A stretch of DNA of 64,000 nt from Acidobacteriota bacterium (GTDB taxonomy: Bacteria > Acidobacteriota > Blastocatellia > Pyrinomonadales > Pyrinomonadaceae): the NCBI GenBank assembly GCA_019639155.1, contig JAHBSJ010000010.1, positions 50,181 through 114,180 on the forward strand, read 5' to 3'. The notes under the pieces were generated by a model. It had not been told where the DNA came from. It made no database searches and saw nothing but the letters and a program-made list of their open reading frames with translations. Of this stretch, positions 42,459-52,500 are shown piece after piece (within the stretch, counting starts at the first letter, position 1; each line of letters opens with the position of its first letter). The translations under genes and the position numbers were made by a program.

Positions 42459-43322
42459 ATGGCGAGATATTCTGACAGATCGACAAGAAACGGAATCGTG
42501 TGCGCGGCGGTGTTCGCGGGTGTCGTATTCGTGTCGGCCGCCGATGTTCTTTCGCAGACAAAGGCAAAAGCGGCAAAACGCAAGCCCGCAAAAGCCGCGG
42601 TGACGGTCGTTGAAGAAACTCCTAAGCCTGAAGCGGTGCCTGTCGTAACTGAGCCCACGAAAGAGGAACCGAAAAAGAACTCGCGGCCCGCGGCGGCTCC
42701 TGCGGCTCCGTTGTCTGAACCGATCATCGCTCCCGCCAAGCAAGAAAAGCCCGAATATACTTACGTTTTCATTCGTCCGGGTTTTACGTACGAACGCGTC
42801 GTCATCGAACACGACAACGACGGTAAAGGAACATTCACATTCAAAAAACTCGGCTATGATGAAGAGATAACCGACCCGCTGTCGCTGAAAGCGAAAACGA
42901 TGGCGACGCTGCGTTCGGCGTTCGAAGCACTCGATTTTCTGAACTCGACGGAAAGCTATCAGGTCCCTCGCGACTATTCGCATATGGGCACGATCGAGCT
43001 GACGCTTCGCCGGATGGGCCGCGAACGCACGGCACGCTACAACTGGACGGACAACAAACAGGCAAAAGCGTTGATGGATGAATATCGCCGTATCGCGAAT
43101 GAATTCACGTGGCGTTTCGAGATAGCATCGGCACGCGACAATCAGCCGCTGCAGGCACCCGGCCTGATGAATTTGATCGAAAGCTACGTCAAGAGAAACG
43201 ATATCTCAGATCCGAAAAATCTTGTTCCTTTCCTCACACAGCTTGCATCGGACGAGCGGCTCCCGCTTATGGCCCGCAACAAGGCCGCCGACCTCGTGAA
43301 ATACATCGAGAAGACAAAATAA
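42459..43322 (+). CDS. Exported or membrane-anchored hypothetical protein
   Basis: 287 residues from ATG 42459, 70 bases after smc; the frame also runs back into smc but that part is a shadow. A hydrophobic segment (about 12-32, GIVCAAVFAGVVFVSAADV) is followed by a Lys/Ala/Pro-rich linker (about 35-100). A compact domain at about 105-230 has YTYVFIRPGFTYERVVIEHD, FKKLGYDEEITDPLSL and TARYNWTDNKQAKALMDEY. A helical C-terminus follows. I do not recognise the family. It is probably a periplasmic protein held at the inner membrane. Confidence 0.72.
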   Translation: MARYSDRSTRNGIVCAAVFAGVVFVSAADVLSQTKAKAAKRKPAKAAVTVVEETPKPEAVPVVTEPTKEEPKKNSRPAAAPAAPLSEPIIAPAKQEKPEYTYVFIRPGFTYERVVIEHDNDGKGTFTFKKLGYDEEITDPLSLKAKTMATLRSAFEALDFLNSTESYQVPRDYSHMGTIELTLRRMGRERTARYNWTDNKQAKALMDEYRRIANEFTWRFEIASARDNQPLQAPGLMNLIESYVKRNDISDPKNLVPFLTQLASDERLPLMARNKAADLVKYIEKTK

Positions 43323-43365
43323 CAAGAACCATCCGCAAGAATATGCGTTTCTAAAAGCGGGACCG

Positions 43366-43700
43366 CAGGCAGCTTGCCTGCACAGTGCCGGACCGCAGGC
43401 TGCCGGACTGCCTCTTGGTGTTACCTTCTTAGAATTGCCGTCGGCTTCAGCCGACGATTCACATGCACGATTGAAATTTGGGCTTTAGCCCTACAGATCA
43501 TTTGTGCTGAAGCCCGCGTTCTAAACGGCAACAAAAACCCCGCTCATCAAGAGCGGGGCAATTGAGTCGGACCGCAGGCTGACTGCGTCCCGGCGGACAA
43601 CCACCCGGTTCTGGCACAAAAGACGTGCCAGTGTTGCCGCAAGCGGCAACCGCCGCAGGTGGTTCTGACAAGAAGCAGGCTGGCAGCCTGCGCCCCGACG
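43366..43700. repeat. REP-like intergenic repeat, copy 1
   Basis: This 380-base gap after the hypothetical gene holds several hairpins and no gene. Included are GCAGGCAGCTTGCCTGC near 43367, CGTCGGCT-TC-AGCCGACG at 43439-43456, GGGCTTTAGCCC near 43480, the terminator stem at 43533-43558, a CGGCAACC-type stem near 43635, and GCAGGCTG-G-CAGCCTGC at 43675-43691. About 215 bases (43392-43608) recur nearly unchanged at 57407-57622. Both copies lie directly downstream of a giant minus-strand gene. Confidence 0.88.
43533..43558 (-). terminator. Terminator downstream of the beta-helix giant gene
   Basis: CCCCGCTC (43538-43545) and GAGCGGGG (43551-43558) pair. On the minus strand the stem is followed by TTTTT (43533-43537). 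It lies 145 bases past the giant-gene stop, within the REP-like repeat. Confidence 0.85.
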
Positions 43701-43702
43701 AT

Positions 43703-46700
43703 TCACTCCAGCCCGACGAAATCAACATCCGTCAGCGTGTCGCTTACAAGTACGACACGCGGTGTGAAGCGATAGAGTCTAGAGTTGACGTTCATCAGGT
43801 AGTTACCGCCGGCGGTGACACCCTCGAACTTGTAGTAGCCGAACGAGGAAGTGACAGCGGATCGCGTAACGCCTTGTCCGTCGGTCATCGTTACTGTGGC
43901 GTTACGCAATCCGCGTCCGTCGGGCGTCATCACACGCCCGGACACTTCGACACCCGCGGCGGTCACCGGAAGCAGTTCGAGCCCCCAGCCGCCGTCTATT
44001 GCCCCTTTCTGCACCGTAGTGAACGGGGCGGGCGTCGTGTTTAACACATAAACCGTCCATGGGCCGTTTGGCAGCCCGCCGCCAAACGTGCCATAGAACG
44101 TACGATCAAATGTGCGGATCGTGCTGCTGCCCGGCTCGGTATAGGGAGCCGGCGGAGCAGGTACGGCAAATGACGCGATAGGCGTGGTCCAGTTCGTGGC
44201 TAAATACTTGCCGGTCATCGGAGTAATATTGTCCGGTAGCAGTGTGGTGTAATAGTCTGCAAAAGTGAGCGTGACGTGCCATGACGGCGGTATCGGCGTC
44301 ATTCCGCCCACATCCGCCATTATCACGAATGTCGCGCCGTCCGGTGCTACCAGCAATACACGGACAGGATCGGGTGTTTCGGAATAATAATCGAACAAAG
44401 AAAACCTGACCCTGAACGTCGGCTCCGTGATGCCTGATACGATCACGCTAGTGCCGTAAGGCGCGGCCGGACTGCCGGAGAAAAGGTCTATTGGCGTGGT
44501 ATTTCTAAATTGGTTCGCTGTGTCATTTATCCGAAGTTCCGTCTCGATCTGCGGTCCGATGACGGCTCCGATCGGATTAGAAAGCGTGAGGTAGCCGGTC
44601 TCAAGAGGTTCGTCTATAAGATCGCCGCAGAGCCTGATATCAAAGTCTGCGCTGTCCTGCCCGGGAATGAAGTTGAGTCCGAGTGAGACAACCTCTTCAA
44701 AATCGGTGCCAAACCCGCAGATCGGTCCGCCTAGCCCGGTTCCATCTGTACTGTCCACGCGAACGCTCGAAAACACGGAAAGATCGCCCGAACGTACTAC
44801 GGTAATTCTTGCCTGCTGCGATTCATCGTCCTGATACGACGGCGCCGAAAACTGAACGATCGTCGCCGGCGTGGGCGTCGGCGTCGGCGATTCCGGCGGT
44901 GCGATGTTAACGACCGCTGATGCCTGAGAGACGGCCGTGCCGCCAACGCCAAATGCCGTCCAGGATGCTACGTTCGTCGTTTGGTCATTGATCACGGCAC
45001 TAAATTGAAAGTTCAATTCCACGGTGCTTATAGAACCTCCCGGCGTGAGAACGTACTGCTCGAGAAGGAAAAGCTCGCCAAGCTGGCTATCAAACAGAGT
45101 GTGAGTATCGAACGTAGTATCGCCTGTATTCGTGACCGTGTAGCAGTAGTAAACGGTCGTCCCGGCCGGAACCGTAATATTATTTGTGGCAGCGCATAGG
45201 CCCGGCGTCGTGCCGACTGTTTTGACCAACGAGATGGACGGATTCGGTGTCGGCGTCGGTGTCGGCGTCGGTGTCGGTGTCTCGACCGGCGTTACGCCGA
45301 CCGTGGCCGAAGCCTGTGCCTGAGCGGAAACGCCGAATATCGTTGCGGTCCATGTGGCGACATTCGTGGTCGTGGAGTTTATAACCGCCGGGAATGAAAA
45401 TCCCATCTGCACCGTGGTCAGCGATGCCCCGGGCGGCAGTTCCGCGAACTCGCCAACAAAGAGATTGCCAAGCTGATCGTCGGTGAGGTCGTGAATATTG
45501 AATCCGACGTTACCGGTATTTGTAACCGTATAGCAATAATATACCGTCGTGCCCGCCAGGACATTTATTATCGACGTCGCAGCACATACGCCCGGCGTCG
45601 TTCCGACCGTTTTAGTCAGCGATATCGACGGATTTGGTGTCGGCGTTGGAGTCGGCGTAGGTGTTGGCGTCGGGGTCGCCACGCCCTGAACCTCGACTGA
45701 GCCGATATCACAACTCCCATTAGCCGGTCGCACTTCGCCGCGTTGGTCAGTTGTGACCGTTGTACCGCAGCCATTTGTTCCTGCGGGGATCGAATTGATA
45801 ACCGGACTCGTCGCTGCGGGCTGGTGAGTTTCAGTCGGCCCACCGTTATTCTGAAGCGGGCCGAGAAGAGGGCTTTGGCCGATCTGATCGCTTGGCAAGG
45901 TAATGACTGTGCTTCCGGACGGATCGAGAAGGTTGTTGTCGCCGTTGGATATCCCGGGACCGAAAATGTTTGGACCTGCCGGGGCCGTGTTACTGGAAAC
46001 GATCGAGCCCGCGAACGTTAGGGATTGGCTGCCGATCAAATTTGCAACAGCTCCGCCGAATTCGCTTGCGTCGTTAACAGTAAATGTTGAGTATAAGATC
46101 TCAATCAGCGACGCACCTGAGAGTGCCTCTAGCAAAAAAGCTGCGCCGGCACGAGCTCTATTTCCGCTAAAGGTCGAGTTGCGAATATTGGTTCTAGCCG
46201 TTCCACTGCCGGAATTAGAGTTTGCCGCTCCACCGCCTTGCCCGCGATTGTTCGAGCCTAGTAGTTCAATATACCCGAGCCCCGACATTAGCGGATTTAG
46301 ACAATCACATTCGTTGCGCGAGATAGTTGAATCAAAGATATTCGTTATCGTTGAGAAATTGCCGAGATTTGCATTGACGAGACCGCCGCCTTGATCCTGA
46401 AATCGGTTTCTGTCAACTGTCGTTCTGACGATATTTGTCGTCGCATTTCCGGTGCTGCCGACGGTTACGCCGCCGCCGCCCGACCGCGTGACGAAATTCT
46501 GCGTGATGTCCGAATCATTGATGTTCAGTGTTCCGTTCTGATTGAAAAATCCACCGCCCGTACCCGGTCCGGGGTTGGCCTGCATGCTGATGGACGTATT
46601 TTGGTGGAGAGTTGAGTTATTGAAGGTGGTCGTCCCGCCGAGCAAGGTAATGCCGCCGCCGAAGGCCTCAGCGACCGTGCTGGAGGCACCGTTACCATTT

Positions 46701-47593
46701 ATCGACGAGCCTGTTATCGTGAGTGTCGTATTGCTGTAGATCCCGCCGCCGACCCCCTGTGCAAAGGTCGAATTTGCGATGTTGTTCGTGATCCCGGAAC
46801 TGATGATGTTGGTGGTCGTGTTCACCGGAATTGCGATGCCGCCGCCGAACGCGCTTGTCACGCCAGATTCGGCCACATTTCCGGAGATCGTTGTGCCGGT
46901 GATCGTGTAAGTCCCCGCATTGTTGAAGAAAAGGCCGCCGCCCGACGCACTGGTGCCCGCCGTTGAAGAGCCCGCACGGTTGGCAATGATGTTGCAATTG
47001 GTGATGTTTACAGTCGAATTCGCCGCACCGGATACTGCGATGCCGCCGCCGCTGGATGCGTTCAGGTTCTCTCTGAACTCGACGTTGGTGAAATTTGCCG
47101 TGCCCGCACCATTGTCAACACGCACACCACCGCCGAACACATTCCCGGCGTTTCTGCCGTTCCGGATGGTCATGTTTTCAAGAGTGACGGTCAATCCCGC
47201 CGTGATGAATCGTATGTGAAACACCCGCTCGGTCGCGACGCCGGCACTTGCGTTTGCTTGGACGATCGTCACGCCGGGACCTGCGCCGCTGATGGTAATG
47301 TCGGTATTGAGATCCCAATCACCGCCGGCATTGTTGTTGTCACTCGCGGAAACAAGCGTTTGAGTATAAACGCCCGCGGGCAAGATGATCATATCCGCTC
47401 CCGCAAGTGCATTTGCCTCAGTGATAGCCGCTCGCAGCGAACAGTTGCCCGAAGCATCCGCGCAAATACCGTTGCCGGGATTTGCATCCTGCGTGTCGGC
47501 GGTAGTATTTACGTTGAATGTAGCTGCATTGCTTACAGCCGCGAAAATTAGAACCGCTACGGCGGCGGCGACGGTATTCTTCAGTGATCTCAT
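43703..47593 (-). CDS. Giant exported protein: CSLREA-type parallel beta-helix, Calx-beta, P-domain-like and Cpd-like domains
   Basis: 1296 residues from ATG 47593, which has GGAGGA 4 bases upstream; a TTG 12 bases earlier is less likely. A signal peptide (about 1-27) is followed by a CSLREA-like segment (NCSLRAAITEANALAGAD) and a long right-handed parallel beta-helix (about 50-600). Then come (PT)n linkers, two roughly 110-residue conserved-repeat domains (LVKTVGTTPGLCAATNNI-like), a Calx-beta domain (about 912-1025), a proprotein-convertase P-domain-like fold (about 1031-1205) and a C-terminal Cpd-like domain. It is probably a surface-exposed adhesin or polysaccharide-binding protein. The last 247 bases are almost identical to the next giant gene. 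Confidence 0.85.
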   Translation of the reverse strand: MRSLKNTVAAAVAVLIFAAVSNAATFNVNTTADTQDANPGNGICADASGNCSLRAAITEANALAGADMIILPAGVYTQTLVSASDNNNAGGDWDLNTDITISGAGPGVTIVQANASAGVATERVFHIRFITAGLTVTLENMTIRNGRNAGNVFGGGVRVDNGAGTANFTNVEFRENLNASSGGGIAVSGAANSTVNITNCNIIANRAGSSTAGTSASGGGLFFNNAGTYTITGTTISGNVAESGVTSAFGGGIAIPVNTTTNIISSGITNNIANSTFAQGVGGGIYSNTTLTITGSSINGNGASSTVAEAFGGGITLLGGTTTFNNSTLHQNTSISMQANPGPGTGGGFFNQNGTLNINDSDITQNFVTRSGGGGVTVGSTGNATTNIVRTTVDRNRFQDQGGGLVNANLGNFSTITNIFDSTISRNECDCLNPLMSGLGYIELLGSNNRGQGGGAANSNSGSGTARTNIRNSTFSGNRARAGAAFLLEALSGASLIEILYSTFTVNDASEFGGAVANLIGSQSLTFAGSIVSSNTAPAGPNIFGPGISNGDNNLLDPSGSTVITLPSDQIGQSPLLGPLQNNGGPTETHQPAATSPVINSIPAGTNGCGTTVTTDQRGEVRPANGSCDIGSVEVQGVATPTPTPTPTPTPTPNPSISLTKTVGTTPGVCAATSIINVLAGTTVYYCYTVTNTGNVGFNIHDLTDDQLGNLFVGEFAELPPGASLTTVQMGFSFPAVINSTTTNVATWTATIFGVSAQAQASATVGVTPVETPTPTPTPTPTPNPSISLVKTVGTTPGLCAATNNITVPAGTTVYYCYTVTNTGDTTFDTHTLFDSQLGELFLLEQYVLTPGGSISTVELNFQFSAVINDQTTNVASWTAFGVGGTAVSQASAVVNIAPPESPTPTPTPATIVQFSAPSYQDDESQQARITVVRSGDLSVFSSVRVDSTDGTGLGGPICGFGTDFEEVVSLGLNFIPGQDSADFDIRLCGDLIDEPLETGYLTLSNPIGAVIGPQIETELRINDTANQFRNTTPIDLFSGSPAAPYGTSVIVSGITEPTFRVRFSLFDYYSETPDPVRVLLVAPDGATFVIMADVGGMTPIPPSWHVTLTFADYYTTLLPDNITPMTGKYLATNWTTPIASFAVPAPPAPYTEPGSSTIRTFDRTFYGTFGGGLPNGPWTVYVLNTTPAPFTTVQKGAIDGGWGLELLPVTAAGVEVSGRVMTPDGRGLRNATVTMTDGQGVTRSAVTSSFGYYKFEGVTAGGNYLMNVNSRLYRFTPRVVLVSDTLTDVDFVGLE
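43704..43950 (-). repeat. 247-bp near-identical repeat encoding the C-terminal Cpd-like domain, copy 1
   Basis: By eye it matches 49512-49758 at 246 of 247 bases, including synonymous sites, while the coding sequence just upstream of it diverges strongly. The two copies are in direct orientation 5.8 kb apart. This suggests recent gene conversion or duplication of the end module. Confidence 0.93.
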
Positions 47594-47614
47594 TCGTTCC
47601 TCCAATTTCTGCCA

Positions 47615-47836
47615 CTAGACCTCGCTGCTATTCGGCTTTGAGCCGTTGAGACCTGCATCGGCCTCGCTTGCCATAACCTCAATAGCCGAAGTCTGTATTG
47701 ATGCCTCGTCCGTACTTTTTTCATGCTCCTTCGATACCACTAACGCCTCGCGGCGGCGGCTGACCGTTACGGTCTCCACCTTTTCAAAACTGATCTCGAA
47801 TAACCGGGATCGTTGCGTTGTTTGCTGCTTTGCCAA
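47615..47836 (-). CDS. Possible small protein upstream of the beta-helix giant gene
   Basis: A 73-residue frame with TTG start, no clear ribosome-binding site, ending 22 bases before the giant-gene ATG. The sequence begins with a basic, Thr/Gln-rich segment, then FEISFEKVETVTVSRRREAL, and becomes acidic. It loosely recalls small acidobacterial proteins with a TER-V-V-SRRR strand pattern, but the usual cysteine pair is missing, so it may be degenerate. The rest of the 340-base gap (47840-47935) is AT-rich with no clear promoter. Confidence 0.4.
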   Translation of the reverse strand: MAKQQTTQRSRLFEISFEKVETVTVSRRREALVVSKEHEKSTDEASIQTSAIEVMASEADAGLNGSKPNSSEV

Positions 47837-47935
47837 AACTAATAAATGGGTCTAATATATTGTTCGTTCCCAAATTAAGCGGTTGAGGGCCTGAAAATCC
47901 TTACAAAAATCGGTAATTTTTCCGAAATCGGCTAT

Positions 47936-49441
47936 TTGGCTGTGGAAACTACTGAAAACAGACGGTTTATTGAATTCGATGATTTTCGCATCGATGTCGA
48001 GGAACGCCTGTTATTCAGGGAAAGCGAACAGGTCGCAGTTGCCCCCAAGGATTTTGATCTGCTTCTTGTACTTGTAGAGAACCGCGGACGAACGGTCACA
48101 AAAGAGGACCTGATGAACAGCGTCTGGCAGGAAACCTACGTTTACGAAGGGAATCTGAACCGCCACATTTCGACGCTCAGAAGGCTCCTCGGTGAAAGTC
48201 ATCGAAATTCCAAACTGATCACGACAGTGCCGAAACGCGGCTATCGCTTTAACGGCGAGGTTCGCGAGGTCTGCGTTGAGGAAAGTGAGCTTGTCGCGGA
48301 GACGCGCACTCAATACCGCTTTGCGATAAACGAGGTGACCGAGACCGTCAAAACGTCGCGGCTTGCCATGTCCGTCAGTTCATTAGTGATCGTAGTTCTT
48401 GTCTTCGGTGTGGGAGCGATGTCCGCGGTTTGGGGTTGGCGGCATTTCAACGGAAACAGTTCGGCGGCGGCATTTGCCCCGAACCTCAAAGAGCATGGTA
48501 CCGAGAACGCAGAAGCTTACGAACTCTTTGCCGAAGGCCGCAGACTTTGGAAAACGCGTGCTACCGAGGATCTCCATAACGCAACGATCAAGCTCGAGCA
48601 GGCAGTCGAAAAGGACCCGCAATTCGCGCGTGCCCATGCCGCTCTCGCCGATGCGTATGCGTTTGATTATTTTAGTTGGGTAAAAGCCGAATCTGTGGCT
48701 GAAACGGCAGCGTTACTGGATCCATCGCTTGCAGAGCCGCACGCGACCATCGGATTTGTTCGCACATTCTGGCAGTGGAAGCCAAAAGTGGCCGAGCAAC
48801 ATTTCAAGCGTGCCATAGCAATAGACCCCGGCTACGCGACCGCTCACCAGTGGTATGCGATGAGCTTGGCATCTCGCGGCAGAATTGGTTTGGCTCTGGC
48901 CGAAATAAGGCTTGCTCTTGAGCTCGAACCTTCATCGATAGCCATCAACGCCGACATGTGCCAGATCCTATATTTTGCTCGGCGGTATGATTCGGCAGTG
49001 GAACAGTGCCGTCGGACGCTTGAGATCGATCCGAACTTCATAAACGCACATCAATATCTTTACGAGATATTTACCGCTCTCGGCATGTACGACGAGGCGA
49101 TCGACCGATATTTCATTATGGAAAAGCTTGGGTTGATCCCGCAGGAAAATCTGTTGGATAGTGAAGACGTTCGCACCGTTTTCGCCACTGCCAGAATTCG
49201 CGCGTTTTGGGAAAGGCGAATCGAAGTTTTGAAAAGCAGCCGCTCAACGGCGTATCGACTGGGGCAATACTATTCTCGGCTCGACAACAAAGAGGCTGCC
49301 TTGGATTCATTCAAGAAAGCATTTGAAAACCGCGACCTTGACTTCTTGTTCTTCGCCGTTGACCCGACCGCAACCCTGCTGTCAAAAGACCCGCGATATG
49401 TCGCACTCTCAAACAATCTGATCGACATTTCCGATAACTAG
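47936..49441 (+). CDS. CadC-like winged-helix regulator with membrane helix and TPR domain
   Basis: 501 residues; the start is TTG 47936 or GTG 47942, with no strong ribosome-binding site to decide. The OmpR/CadC-type winged helix at about 10-105 includes VAVAPKDFDLLLVLVENRG, VWQETYVYEGNLNRHISTLR and PKRGYRFNGEV. One membrane helix lies at about 140-162 (SSLVIVVLVFGVGAMSAVWGW), followed by TPR-like repeats (about 185-430). A cytoplasmic DNA-binding domain coupled to a periplasmic TPR sensor suits one-component signalling. It is divergent from the beta-helix giant gene and may regulate it. Confidence 0.87.
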   Translation: MAVETTENRRFIEFDDFRIDVEERLLFRESEQVAVAPKDFDLLLVLVENRGRTVTKEDLMNSVWQETYVYEGNLNRHISTLRRLLGESHRNSKLITTVPKRGYRFNGEVREVCVEESELVAETRTQYRFAINEVTETVKTSRLAMSVSSLVIVVLVFGVGAMSAVWGWRHFNGNSSAAAFAPNLKEHGTENAEAYELFAEGRRLWKTRATEDLHNATIKLEQAVEKDPQFARAHAALADAYAFDYFSWVKAESVAETAALLDPSLAEPHATIGFVRTFWQWKPKVAEQHFKRAIAIDPGYATAHQWYAMSLASRGRIGLALAEIRLALELEPSSIAINADMCQILYFARRYDSAVEQCRRTLEIDPNFINAHQYLYEIFTALGMYDEAIDRYFIMEKLGLIPQENLLDSEDVRTVFATARIRAFWERRIEVLKSSRSTAYRLGQYYSRLDNKEAALDSFKKAFENRDLDFLFFAVDPTATLLSKDPRYVALSNNLIDISDN

Positions 49442-49450
49442 AACCGAAAA

Positions 49451-49470
49451 CCACCCGCGTCAGTGGGTGG
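49451..49470 (-). terminator. Hairpin terminator between convergent regulator and giant gene
   Basis: CCACCC (49451-49456) pairs with GGGTGG (49465-49470). On the minus strand the stem is followed by TTTT (49447-49450). It probably ends the giant gene that stops at 49511. The remaining bases of this 69-base gap hold a GCAGCCTGC fragment of the REP-like repeat. Confidence 0.65.
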
Positions 49471-49510
49471 CTTGGCACGCCGGATCGCTGGCAGCCTGCT
49501 CCCCGACGCC

Positions 49511-52500
49511 TCACTCCAGCCCGACGAAATCAACGTCCGTCAGCGTGTCGCTTACAAGTACGACACGCGGTGTGAAGCGATAGAGTCTAGAGTTGACGTT
49601 CATCAGGTAGTTACCGCCGGCGGTGACACCCTCGAACTTGTAGTAGCCGAACGAGGAAGTGACAGCGGATCGCGTAACGCCTTGTCCGTCGGTCATCGTT
49701 ACTGTGGCGTTACGCAATCCGCGTCCGTCGGGCGTCATCACACGCCCGGACACTTCGACTCCTGCCGCGGTTGGCGGGAGCAATTCGATACCCCAACCGC
49801 CAAGTATTTCTCCGCTAACGGAATCCGGTGCGAACGGGTGGCCTCTGTCGCGGATGTACAGCCGCCACGTTCCGTTGCTGATCGTCAAGCCGAATGCTCC
49901 GAAAAGCGTCTGTCCGACGGTTCTAGTCAAGCTGCACCCCGGTTCGATATACGGACCCGCAGGAGCCGGGCCCGGGAAATTTATGACCGGTGTGTCGCAG
50001 GTTGTCGGCATGTAGGTGCCAGTCGTGATAGGGCCGTCGTCGGGCAATATCTGCGAAGCTATGTCATAAAAGGTGAGCGTGACAGGCGACGCCGGCGGTA
50101 TCGACATCGGCCCGCCTACGTGTGCCATCAGAACATACCTATTGCCGTTCGGGCTGACCAGCAAAACGTCGAGATCATCGGGGAAAATATGGTACAGGCC
50201 GAACAGCGTTACCCGAATGGAGCCAACGACCGACGGCCCGCCTGAAACCACTAGCTCCGAAGGAAAGGGAGCCCCAACCGTTCCGGGGAACATTTGGATC
50301 GGAGTAGTATTGACGTACTGAGCCGCCGCATCGACGATCAATAGCGTCGCAGCTGCCGGCGAACCGATCTCTGCACCGGCAACGTTCGTCAGTGAAAGCT
50401 CGACGGTCTCCGTGATCTCAAACAACGTATCGGTGCAAAGCTGAACGTTGAAGAATGCGGACGAATCGTTGACCGGGAAACTGACGTTGATCGGCCCTGT
50501 GTAAATATAGTCAACATTTGACGTACAAGCAGGCCCGCCGATCGCAGAGCCGTTAGTCAGGACGACATCCACGCTCGAGGAACCGCTCAGGTCGCCCGTT
50601 CTGGTAAGCGTGATCATTGCCGTCTGTGATTCGTTTCCGACATACGTTGCCGAGCTGAACTGCACGGTCGCCGGTTCGGGTGTCGGCGTCGGAGTGGGCG
50701 TGGGCGTTGGCGTGGGTGTCGGTTCCGGTGCCGGGTCGAAAGTCGCGGTGACGTTCCTTGCCTCGGACATCGTCACAACACACGTTCCCGTTCCCGAACA
50801 ACCTTCGCCCGACCAACCTGCGAATACTGAACCCCCGCCGGCCGCCGCCGATAGAGTTACGACGGTATTCCCATTGAAATCCTCGGCGCAATCTCCGGGG
50901 CAGTTGATACCCGTCGGCACACTTGTGACAGTGCCCGTGCCGGTGCCGTCAAGCGTTACCGTCAGCGTGTATTGTGTAGCAGGGATAGAGATAACAACGT
51001 CGTTTCCGCTGCCGCCCGTGTAGGTGATCTGCGCGTCAAACGCGGAACCGAGGAACGACGGGATGATGGCGTTGTTCGGCAAGCCGTTGAACGTGCCGAT
51101 GATAGCGTCGCTGCCGTCATTCTCGACGATCGTGAAGCTGTCACCCGGCATCGCCGTGTGTGATCCGCTAAATACCAAATTGACGCCTGTCAGGTCTATT
51201 TCGCCGACGACGTTCAATTGCGTGTATTGCGTATCGACCGCGGTGCCGTTTATCACAATTGCGAGGTCGCTGCCGAATGAAAGTGTTGCGGCCGATACGT
51301 CCGTGCCTGCTTTGGTCGGCCTGACCGAAAAGGGAGATACGCCGGGATCGAGCAGCAGCGTTCCGCCGGCGGTATCTATCTGACCACCGCTGATAACGAC
51401 ATCGCCGCCGCTCACTAGCTGCATATTCGTGCTTGCCGGACGGGTAATATCGGCAGTGACGTTGATCTGGCCGCTGTTCGCGTCGCCGATGATAAGCATG
51501 CCGGCCGTGAATTTATCTAGTTCCGCGTCGGTCAAGCCAAGTGTCAACGGGCTGCCGGAATGGACGTCGGGACCGCCGAGGTCGATCAAAGTGCCCGCAG
51601 TTTTCGGAACGAACGCCGTCGTCCCGCTACCTGAGTTTACGCTGCCGCCGTCTCCGAAGAATGCAAAGCTATCGGCGTGGACGGACAGATCCGCGTTCCC
51701 ACCGGTCGAGATCGTTCCCGTGCCGACGATCCGCACTGCGTCGGCCCCGCCCGAACCGGTTCCTTCGACAAGCACCGAACCGCCGCCGGAGGTTATCATT
51801 GATCCGGATAAGGCAACTACTCCATAGTTTGACGGTCCGGTTGCGGTTCCGGCGATTCCTTTTACTGTTACAGTGCCTGATGCACCGCCATTTGTGATCT
51901 GACCCCCTGTCGACACGCTTACGCCGGTGTTGCCAAAACTCGTTCCGGAGCCGCCGCCTGTGCCCACGGCCAAAACTGCCCCGCCATTGGACGTTACCCG
52001 CGTGTTGCTGCCGCCTACTGTAATGCCGAGATTACCGGTTCCCGAGCCGGTTGTGTTGCCGCCGTTGCCTATTACCGTCACGGTAGACGTGCTTTCGGTT
52101 CCGGAGTTCGCGATCTCTGCATTGCCGGTCAACGAAACCCCGTGATTGCTGCTGCTGTTGCCGGAACCGCCGCCGGTTCCCTCAACGACAACGGGACCGC
52201 CGCCGGATGTGATCGACGAGTTGGCTCCGCTGACAACTAGGCCGACGTTGAAATCACCCGTTGTAATGCCCCCGGTGCCTTTGACCGTGACACTCGACGT
52301 GATATCCGTCCCGGCACTCGTGATAAACCCGGCATCAGACACTTGTATTCCCCAATTGACACCGCTGCTTCCGGAGCCCCCACCATTGCCTTCGACCAGT
52401 ACGGCGCCGCCGTTCGATGTGATCTTTGAATTATCGTCCGTAACAACTACGCCATTGTTTCCTGATGCTACGCTCGGCCCGCCGATACCCGTGACTGAAA

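Noticed and set aside
50680..50730. GGCGTC hexanucleotide microsatellites (also near 44880, 45250, 45650, 58810 and 62080)
   Set aside because: They encode Pro-Thr linkers between domains of the giant proteins and need no separate explanation.
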